Below are positions 55,492-64,000 of a stretch of 64,000 nucleotides of DNA, piece after piece. The DNA is from Rana temporaria (lineage: Eukaryota; Chordata; Amphibia; Anura; Ranidae): NCBI RefSeq assembly GCF_905171775.1, contig NC_053489.1, positions 392,297,483 through 392,361,482 of the forward strand. The letters are read 5' to 3'. The notes under the pieces were generated by a model. It saw nothing but the letters and a program-made list of their open reading frames with translations, did not search any database and was not told where the DNA came from. How positions within the stretch are numbered: position 1 is the stretch's first letter; the number at the start of each line of letters is the position of its first letter. A program made the translations under genes and the position numbers.

Positions 55492-55826
55492 TAAAACTGA
55501 GTACTAACATTTATAGGTAAAGTTGATCCAGGGTAAATCTGATTGCCTCTCAGGGGGGATCAGGAAGGAATTTATTCCCCTGCTGTATCAAATTGGATCT
55601 TGCTCTGCTGATTTTTTTTGTCTTCCTCTGGATCAACTGTGGGTATAGAATTGGGTATATGGGATTGTACAATATTTTTTATTTTATTTTTTTATGGTTG
55701 AACTGGATGGACTTTGTCTTTTGTCTTTTTTCAACTTGACTAACTATGTAACTATGCAGGGCACTGGACAAACCCTTAGGGACAAAAGGAATGGGTAATT
55801 ATTTGATACAGTACTGTAATCTGCAA

Positions 55827-56059
55827 GGCCTCGTACAGATGGACAAACATGTACGATGAAAACGGTCCGCCGGATGGACAGGATTCCAGCGGGCATGTTT
55901 CTAAACAAGTTTAGAAACATTTTCCCGCTCGAAAAAGGCCCGGCGGGCAAATGTACACTGGAATCCTGTCCGCTCGGCTGTACAGACGACCGAACATGTC
56001 TGCTGAAACTGGTCCGCGGACCAGTTTCAGCAAACATGTTCGGTCGTGTGTACGGGGCC
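55827..56059. mobile_element. GGCC-GTACACACG MITE, copy F
   Basis: Ends GGCCTCGTACAGATGGAC and GGTCGTGTGTACGGGGCC; flanks CAA/TTA. Inner palindromes are CTGGTCCGCGGACCAG and GTTTCTAAACAAGTTTAGAAAC-like words. It lies just beyond the LINE tail. Confidence 0.85.
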
Positions 56060-56269
56060 TTAGATAACAGTGTACTGTATCTATAATGTGTTTTTCATTT
56101 TTTGAATTTGGCGCCGAGCTCCGTCCCCATGCGTCGTAACGCTCACAGGGAATGGAGCTCGGCACTGTGAATCGAGTGAGACACGGCGGCTCGCACACAC
56201 AGCGGGGAGACATCGCAGGATCCTGAGGACAAGGTAAGCAACAATCGGGATTACCAATAGGGAGATTAA

Positions 56270-56659
56270 AAGGGGTGCCAGGGTCTATTTAAAGGGAATT
56301 CCAGTTCCAGGTCCTGAAGAGCTTTGTCCAGATAATCTTCTACTTAAAGGGACTCTGCTCAGTTACTACTACTACTACTTTTAAGGCTGAAGTTTTCTGT
56401 GTGTTTGAAGCCTGGACTTCACTATAGCTTGCTTAGAAAGAATACCAAAGTCCTCAGTTGTACATAATTCTTGTTTTTGAAGTACCCCACTTACTTCCCT
56501 CAACCCTATCCAAGTTCTCCAAAAATAAAAACAAAGAAAACAACACCAGACTGGTCATTGAAGAACCATGTGAATAAGCCTGTGTGCCTGGCTGAGAGAC
56601 AAAGCCTGTGGGGAAGACTTGGACAGTAATCTTATGGCTCCTACGAGAGTAGCGCTACA
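56270..56659 (+). mobile_element. 3' part of a TGTAGCGC-type LTR
   Basis: It has a promoter-like CTATTTAAAG (56285), AATAAA (56524) and the terminal GGCTCCTACGAGAGTAGCGC + TACA, like the ends at 15231 and 50630. The left part is not identifiable. Confidence 0.55.
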
Positions 56660-56699
56660 CAAGGTACAAGGCAAGAGTATCGGAGGGATTGTCCAGGGA

Positions 56700-56785
56700 T
56701 CTCTCCAGTATCCTAGGTGGCTCAGTGGGATACACCACCATACACAGCAGAGGTCAGAGGTTAAGACCTGGGTCCTGACAGGTAG
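56700..56785 (+). mobile_element. tRNA-like SINE head, decayed
   Basis: GGTGGCTCAGTGGGATACAC fits a pol III A box. AGAGGTTAAGACCTGGGTCC stands where a B box should be but matches it poorly. Confidence 0.4.
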
Positions 56786-57235
56786 CTTTACCAATGACAT
56801 GATTTTTCTTCAACTGTTAATAAACCTGCTTTGGCTGGTGGATAGAAATGGGTGAGTAGTTCACTTTGGCTGTCCTTGTTCTTGCTGATGCAAAACTTCC
56901 CTCTCACTGGCAACTTTCTATCAAGTTAAAAATTAAGAGACCACAGATGATACAGAAATATAAAATTTCCAAAGAGCACAACATTTTATATGAGGGAGAA
57001 ATGACTGAAATATACCAGAGAAAAGGAGTACAGGCAGGTGTTTTACAAGAATTAAAGGGATATGTAGGACACAGCAGTTAAAATTGGCCAACAGCAGGAC
57101 AATTTTAAACTGCAAAGCTAGATCCAAATCTATTAGAGACATTGAACACAGGTTGTGGCTTTACTACAATTAAAACAGAAGAGGATACAGCTGTATAAAT
57201 ATAGCCAGTAGCAGGGCATTTTAATCAGGGATAAT
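56786..57235. other. No gene seen
   Basis: The short open frame at 56866-57081 has no recognisable domain. Confidence 0.4.
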
Positions 57236-57892
57236 GGGCCAGATTCACATAGAATTCCAGCGGCGTAACGTATGTCATTTACGTTACACCGCCGCAAGTT
57301 TTAAGCGCAAGTGCTTGATTCACAAAGCACTTGCCTGTAAACTTGCGGCGGCGTAGCGTAAATCCGTCCGGCGCAAGCCCGCCTAATTCAAATGGGGCGC
57401 ATGCTCCATTTTGTAATTTCCCGCCGTGCTTTGCGCGAAATGACGTTGCACCGACGTAATTTTTTGAACGGCGACGGGCGATACGTCCTTTCCTATTCCC
57501 GGACGACCGCAAATTTTTTTTTTAAATTCGACGCGGGAACGACGGACATACTTTAACATGGTCTAAATATAAGCCATGAAATAGCAGCCGTAACTTTACG
57601 ACGGGAAAAGCCGGCTAGCGACGACGTAAGAGAATGCGCGTACCATCGTGGATCGCCGTAAACAGCTAATTAGCATACCCGACGCGGAAAACGACGCTAA
57701 CTCCACCCAGCGGGGGCCAAAGTATTACACCTACGATCCGAAGGCGTACAAAGCCGTACGCCTGTCGGATCTAAGCCTAAAGCCGTCGTATCTTGGTTTG
57801 AGGATTCAAACTAAAGATACGACGCGGCAAATTTGAAAATACGCTGGAGTATCAGTAGATACGCCGGCGTATTTAGACTGTGAATCTGGCCC
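57236..57892. mobile_element. GGGCCAGATTC MITE, copy 2
   Basis: GGGCCAGATTCACATAGAAT and GACTGTGAATCTGGCCC ends; rich in CGGCG words (CTTGCGGCGGCGTAGCGTAA, GATACGCCGGCGTAT). Related to 22114-22348, but longer. Confidence 0.82.
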
Positions 57893-59158
57893 TATATGCC
57901 TAACTAGTGTATGCCTAACTTTAATTTTGGGGATGGGAGGTACATTAAATGTGAGCGATATAATGTAAGGTGGTTTTGATGCACACTGTTCTTGCACTTA
58001 TTTTTTCACAATGCAGCAGCATGCTGTGAACGAAAGGCATAGTAAAGTACAGATGGACAGAAACAAGTTAAAGCGGTAGTAAACTGCAGAAGAAAAACAA
58101 AAACAAACCTGCAAGACAATGGCATAAAAAAATATGCAATAATTACCTTAGAACAAAGCTCCCGCAGCCCAACGCGGTCAGCGCTGATGGGGCTGACATG
58201 TTGCCTCGCTGTTTCTTCAGGGTTCGCTAGCTCCGGTGATGTGAGTGGCCGGAGCCGCAATGACGTCATAAGTCGGAAATGTAACTGTTTTTTTAAATTG
58301 ATAAATCTATGGGTTTACTTCTGCTTCAAGAAGGGAAGGTATGTGTTGTGTAAAGGGTCAAACGCCATCTGTAATACTTTCTTAAAATAAGTGAGCAGCT
58401 ACATGTCCAAAAACTATTCGAGGACAGATACTATTTAATGTAGAAAAATATAGACTGCCAATATTGACCTTTTCTGAAAATTTGCCTGACTGTTTTTTTA
58501 ATTAGCTTCAGTACTTTCTGAGTTATGGACCAAGAACAAGTAGATCAGAACAGCAATAGAAGGGCCTGTTGTGCTTTCCTGCATACAGGTTCTAGGCCAC
58601 TAGGGTCAAAACCACAATATCACTAAGTTACACAAATGTCCAAATGTATGTGCATTTGCAAATAGTTTATATACATATACACATAAATGCATACTTTTGA
58701 ACGGGCTGCCCAATATTATTCATGTGCTGGTGAGGGCAATTGAAAACTTTAAAAGTGTTTATGTTTACCATCAACAACAAATCTGCCCTCCGCTATCAAT
58801 TCTGTTTCTAATTTATTTATATCTGTCAGATCTTTATATTGGGAAGTGAGATGTATCTCTATCCTAATTGCATTTGCCATGTACCTGAACCAGCTCTGAC
58901 TCTTTAACCTGTCAATTTTTGGCTTGGCACATGTGCAGTTAAAGGATCTTTATTTTTTCGGTGGGAAAAGTAGAAAAATCCGAAACCTGTTGCAGAGTTT
59001 TTTTTTTTTTTTACACACAAGCACTTCTGTCACAAATTTACACTCATTCTTGCTGTTGCTTGTTAGCTTGTTAACCTCTGTACAGCTTGATTACTCAAAT
59101 CAGCATTTATTCTCTTAAAAATTGAGCCATATACCGTAAGCCTTTTGTAGTATATTAC
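57893..59158. other. No gene; left half of a TTAA repeat
   Basis: From 58065 TTAAAGCGGTAGTAAACTGC starts a TTAA-type repeat that fades by about 58280. The rest is AT-rich without features. Confidence 0.45.
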
Positions 59159-59468
<310 letters not shown>

Positions 59469-59469
<1 letters not shown>

Positions 59470-60731
59470 ACATTTACATACACGCAGAGTATACACTTAT
59501 TCTGTCTTTTAATATAATCCTTTATTATTTACATTACAATTTTTTCAAACTCTCCTTTTTGTCCTGAAACCTAACACTGCCTAAATCTGTCCCGATAGCC
59601 GTGCATTCAGTTAGTTACCCTACATTAACTGTAGGATTATTGAGGTTTGGAAAGGTATTTTAGAAGCTCTGTGGCTGCTGGAGCTGATTTGCTAGGTCTA
59701 GCAGGGCCGGATCAATATACTGCCAGGGGAGAAGCTTTTACTCTACCACTGCGGTACTTGTTCCTCCATTGATCTGTCCTCTCTGCTTCTATCTGAAATC
59801 CATCTCTTTTCTCGCGTACTGAGGTTACCAGGCAACAAGGAAGGGTGTGGGGAGGGGGACTTGTAGGTGCAATAAACTGTGGTTGGTTCTTACTTGCTGT
59901 GTCCAGCCAAGTGGTCAGCTGGATGGAGAGCAGAATGTCCTTAGACTCTGGCTCCAGGGTCTCTGCTTCAAACCAAGAAATCAATGTAATCTTTAGGTTA
60001 ACCTTTATCAAAGTATTGAACTGCTTCTTATCATGCTTGGCCACCGCTCCCTGTCATGAGATTGGGGAGAAATGGGAAAATGTGGATGCTGTAGCGAAAG
60101 GCTGATCAAAATGTAAATAGCGATGTTTGATTACACAAATTTACTATGAAGAATGTCTCTGTTAGAAAAGCATGACAGAGCTGAGTGTGCAAGCAGCATA
60201 TAATGCTTTTGGCGAAATGAAAGCTGATTTACAAGCAAACAACCATATACTGTACACTTTTGAAATATACTTATGTGAACTGATTTGCCAAAGGATTTGT
60301 AATTCTGTCCATCTAATTTTGTAATTAATAGATCTCTGACAGACAGCGTAGTTTGCTGCCCGAAGCCTGCTGATTGGACAATAAAGGAGCAGTAACATAC
60401 TTAAGTCATCAACTCAGCTCACTCTGTCTATCATTCCTGCATTTTAAAGCCCACTTCAGTGCAGAAAGAGCTCAGAGCAACAACTTGGGTTGCAACAACT
60501 TCTTGCACATTTGAATAAACCTTTATCCATGTAAACCACACAATGCCCACTGGCTGAATGCACCTCTCCTACAGCTGTGTCATCCCCTCGTCTCTGCGCC
60601 CATCTTATCTCAGCAGTCAACAGCAGAGAGGAGAACAGAACGCCTCCTCCAGATTCTGCACGGAGAGGCTTGTCTATGGCCCCCCCGTCTCAGCAGTCAG
60701 CAGCAGAGTGGAAGCAGAACTTCTCCTACAG
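59469..60731. other. No gene seen
   Basis: 60580-60720 has short repeated CAGCAGTCA(A/G)CAGCAGAG words, also seen at 61230-61265. No coding homology recognised. Confidence 0.4.
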
Positions 60732-61174
60732 TAGGGTGACCAGACATCCCCGGTTTCTGGGGACAGTCCTTAGATTGAGTACACTGTCCTCAGTCCAAGT
60801 CTGTCCCCGGTTTTGTCCCCAGATTGGATTTGAACAGGGGCAATTTCAAAGACAGACAGTGCAGAATAAAAAAAAAATATGAATTGCACCCCCCCCCCCC
60901 CGCTGTGCCGCTCCTACTAGCTTAGGGAGGTGTCTTCCCCCCCCCCCCATTATTTGTGCCCTTTTCTGATGATCATGTGCTTGTCGGAGCGGAGGGAATA
61001 TTTATTCAGTTTCGGGTGCATGCCCATTCCGGGGCCCGGTGAGTAAGACTTGAGAGGCTGTGAGGCGGGCGGTGGTGGCGACAGGCAGAGAGTCGCTGAT
61101 TGCCGCCATTACTAGTAAAAAAATATATATATATATATGTCCCCGGATTTCATTTTAAAAATCTGGTCACCTTA
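60732..61174. mobile_element. hAT MITE with TAGGGTGACCAGA ends
   Basis: TAGGGTGACCAGACATCCCC on the left, TCTGGTCACCTTA on the right, and a perfect 8-bp TCCTACAG duplication at 60724-60731 and 61175-61182. No ORF; homopolymer C runs inside. Confidence 0.93.
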
Positions 61175-61182
61175 TCCTACAG

Positions 61183-61909
61183 ATCCTGAACCTGTCTGTG
61201 CAGCTGTAGCACCATCTAATCTCTACCTCCTCAGTTTCAGCAGTCAGCAGCCTTCAGCAGCTGACTGTAGCCCTCCTCTGGTCCTCCTCCAGACCCTGCA
61301 TTTTCTGATTCCCAGCTCTGCCCCAGCTTCTATCTGGCAACGGCACAAGGTAAAGGGGTGCACTCTGATGTAAGGGAGGTTGTGTGACTCTTGACTTCTG
61401 ATGGTAAGAGGGGCTCTTGACAGCTGATGTAAAGGGGGGCGGGGTGATCAGGACATCTAGTCTTAAAGCTACAACCTGCCCTTTGCAACCATAATGCTGA
61501 TACGACCCCCCCATAAAATTTAGTTTGACGCCCCTGCTATAAACCTTTATTACATGGCAACTACAACACCTTTCATTAAGCTTTGAATGTATAGTATATG
61601 TGATTGAATGAATAATAGTTGTGATTGAACAGGTGGTTAATTGCCTTGATCTGTATGGTCCTTTTGAGATTGAAAGAGCTAGAAAATGAAAATGAAATAG
61701 TACCAGAAAACATTTCTCTGCTAAAGATTTCAGAGAGGAGCTATCTTGTTTACAGCACTGACAAAAATCATTATTTGTTTATGATAGCAGTATTAAATAG
61801 AAAAAAAAAACTTGAATAACAGAAAATATCTGTAAATAATCGATTTTTTAAAAACGGATCATATTGCAATATTCTCAAAACTACTGGATGAAAATACCTG
61901 TGAATTACA
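61183..61909. other. No gene seen
   Basis: CAGCAG-rich then AT-rich sequence; no recognisable coding region. Confidence 0.4.
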
Positions 61910-63477
61910 TTAAAGTGTTACTAAACCTAAAAACTTATTTTTTTACCTTAATGCATTGTTTGCATTAGGGTAAGAAACGTTTTAAATTTTCCGGTGCCCC
62001 CCTTTCCCTGTGTGAAGATTAAGAGAGGGGAGAAGAGATCAGCGCTGTGCACCGCTACATCTCTTCTCCCCTCTCTTCCTCTTCACACAGCATTCGAGAA
62101 GCAGCAGGAGCCATTGGTTCTTGTTGCTGTCAATCAAATGCAGTGAAGAGGAAAATGTGGGGCGCTGTGTAAGTCTATGGAGCATGGATCCATAGACGCA
62201 CAGGTCGGGAGCGCGCAGACCATGCTTCCCCCTATGGCAAACGGCTGGCTATGGTGGACGTAAGAAGAAGAGGAGGAGCCAAGATCGCTGCCGGGGACCT
62301 CAGAGGAAGAGGGTTTGGGCCACTCTGTGCAATACCACTGCACTAGGGATGAGCTTCATGTTCGAATAGAACTCATGTTCGACTCGAACATTGCCTGTTC
62401 GCCGTACAGCAAACTATTTGGGGTGTTCGCGGAAAGTTTGTGTAAACTTTAGAACCCTGTTAAAGTCTATGGGACTCGAACGTTTGAAATCTAAAGTGCT
62501 AATTTTAAAGGCTAATATGCAAGTTATTGTAATAAAAAGTGTTTGGGGACCTGGATCCTGCCCCAGGGGACATGTATCAATGCAAAAAAAAGTTTTAAAA
62601 ACGGCAGTTTTTTTAGCAGCAGTGATTTTAATAATTCCTTTAAGTGAAACAATAAAAGTGAAATATTCCTTTACATTTCATACCTGGTGGGGGGGGGGGG
62701 GTGTATAGTATGCCTGTAAAGTAGCGCTTGTTTCCCATGCTTAGAACTGTCCCTGCACAAAGTGTCATTTCTGAAGGAAAAAAGTCATTTAAAATCACTC
62801 GCGGCTATAATGAATTGTCGGCTCCCGGCAATACAGAGCAAAGTCATTCATAAAAAAAATGTGTGGGGATCCACGGCATTTTAAAAAAAAAATTGGGGTG
62901 GAGTTCCCCTTAAAATCCATACCAGACCTGAAGGTATTTTTGACACAGAGTTCCCCTTAATATCCATACCAGACCCTAAGTTGAGTGATTTTAAATGACT
63001 TTTTTCCTTCAAAAATTACATTTTGTGCAGGGACAGTTCTAAGCAGAGGAAACAAGCACTACTTTACAGGCATACTATACACCCCCCCCCCCCCAGGTAT
63101 GAAATTTAAAGGAATATTTCAATTTTATTGTTTCACTTTAAGCATTATTAAAATCACTGCTCCTGAAAAAACGTTAGTTTTTTAAAACTTTTTTTGCATT
63201 GATACATGTCCCCTGGGACAGGACCCGGGTCCCCAAACACTACCCTGGGGCAAGACCCGGGTCCCCAAACACTTTTTAGGACAATAACTTGCATATTGGC
63301 CTTTAAAATTAGTACTTTAGATTTCAAATGTTCGAGTCCCATAGACTTTAACAGGGTTCTAAAGTTCACATAAACTTTTGGTCTGTTCGCAGGTTCTGGT
63401 GCGAACCGAACCCAGGGGTGTTCGGCTCATCCCTACACTGCACAGAGCAGTAAAGTATAACATGTCTGTTATTTTAA
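61910..63477. mobile_element. TTAA-type element split by a hAT MITE
   Basis: TTAA AGTGTTACTAAACC on the left and AACATGTCTGTTATTT TTAA-like right end (63474-63477). Between 62010 and 62090 a long hairpin (GAGGGGAGAAGAGAT / ATCTCTTCTCCCCTC) is visible. The ends are not exact inverses, so the class is uncertain. Confidence 0.55.
62344..63435. mobile_element. hAT fold-back MITE, complete copy
   Basis: TAGGGATGAGC at both ends in inverse orientation, with a perfect 8-bp CACTGCAC duplication at 62336-62343 and 63436-63443. The arms stay complementary for about 500 bp (ACTTTAGAACCCTGTTAAAG, GACATGTATCAATGCAAAAA), which makes mirror-image open frames on the two strands. No transposase. Confidence 0.94.
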
Positions 63478-63497
63478 TAATGTTATTTTAAAATGTT

Positions 63498-63500
63498 ATT

Positions 63501-63553
<53 letters not shown>

Positions 63554-63554
63554 T
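63498..63554. repeat. (AAT)n microsatellite
   Basis: About 18 uninterrupted AAT units after two ATGTTATTTTAA words. Confidence 0.97.
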
Positions 63555-63852
63555 AAAAAAACATAAAAGAAAAGTACTCGTCTCTTGAAGGGAAATGTAC
63601 ATTTTAGACCTTGTTCAGATGGGTGTTGTGAAGAGATGACAACATTGAGAGTCCTAGGTCCATCGAAAACATCAAGAAAAATGGCTCATTTTGGCAAAAT
63701 ATCCACATTTCAGTTAAATGTTTTGGACGAAGGTGACATTAACCACTTTCTGCCCACAATGTATTTTAAAACATGTTTTAGCACGAAACTACAAGCTGAG
63801 GACATGGTAATAACTATCAAATTGAAATACTAGCGACATTGTTAGCCACTGA
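63555..63852. other. No gene seen
   Basis: The open frame at 63585-63833 has no recognisable domain. Confidence 0.4.
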
Positions 63853-64000
63853 GGCTGGGTTCACACTGGTACGACATGACAGTCGTGCTACTTTGGATCC
63901 GACTTTGCCCTGTGACTTGAAGTCCAACATGCGTCTGACTTCAATGAACAGGGATCCAACTTTGATCCCCGACAATACCAGGCACTGTATCTGGTATAAA
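63853..64000. mobile_element. Start of a GGCTGGGTTCACACTGG repeat (cut by window end)
   Basis: GGCTGGGTTCACACTGGTAC resembles the ends of the TTA-flanked MITE at 37895 (GGCTGCATTCACACCT). GATCC/GACTT words recur. The other end is outside the window. Confidence 0.5.

Larger units (their letters stand above)
53205..55760 (+). mobile_element. CR1-like LINE, 5'-truncated and internally deleted
   Basis: In order: the ORF1 C-terminus (KDGLHLNGRGSAVL, stop near 53320), an APE-type endonuclease, reverse-transcriptase pieces, and a 3' UTR ending GGTTGAACTGGATGGACTTT then TAACTATGTAACTATG, a short tandem tail as in CR1 elements. The 3' end carries no poly(A). Broken by several frame changes and a deletion at 54121. 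Confidence 0.92.

Overview
The window is eukaryotic, AT-rich, and made almost entirely of interspersed and tandem repeats. I found no host gene. The mix of a CR1-like LINE, an L2-like LINE tail, Tc1/mariner and hAT elements, tRNA-derived SINEs, a self-priming LTR element and many GGCC- or TTAA-bounded MITEs points to a large vertebrate genome, most likely a frog. I judge this from recalled repeat motifs; I ran no search. Coding calls here require ATG starts and, where needed, splice sites, so most long open frames (GTG/TTG starts, repeat shadows) are left out.

Layout. 1-24 kb: nested MITEs, two decayed Tc1-like elements (2077-3727 and 18645-20254), three minisatellites, a broken intron-containing IS630/Tc1-type transposase gene (11260-13827) cut by a MITE, an LTR followed by a proline-tRNA-type primer site (14252-15251), a CR1 scrap and a hAT-Charlie-type element. 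24,078-37,546: one 13.5-kb hAT transposon with a perfect 8-bp target duplication (CACATGAG). It carries an intact four-exon plus-strand gene for a 226-residue Myb/SANT-like plus coiled-coil protein and, converging on it, a minus-strand BED-finger hAT transposase gene with only three lesions. A SINE, a DD37E Tc1 element, a Tc1 fragment and a 130-bp minisatellite lie between the functional parts. 39,604-44,213: a very young LTR retrotransposon (504-bp LTRs differing at one base, 5-bp TSD ATCAC) with no pol. It has a gag-like ORF, a roughly 2.3-kb array of 21-bp and 27-bp coding repeats, and a primer site complementary to the predicted 5' end of its own transcript. 44-64 kb: solo and partial LTRs, palindromic TTAA elements, a broken CR1 LINE (about 53205-55760), hAT MITEs with perfect 8-bp TSDs and microsatellites.

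How the parts work together. The main candidate system is the large hAT element. A transposase and a separate DNA-binding, coiled-coil partner share one pair of ends, and related subterminal repeats sit at both ends. This two-gene arrangement is the hallmark of PIF/Harbinger elements, not of typical hAT elements. The LTR element looks like a non-autonomous passenger of a Tf1/sushi-type self-priming system. The numerous MITEs imply other autonomous hAT, TTAA-inserting and 3-bp-TSD elements elsewhere in the genome.
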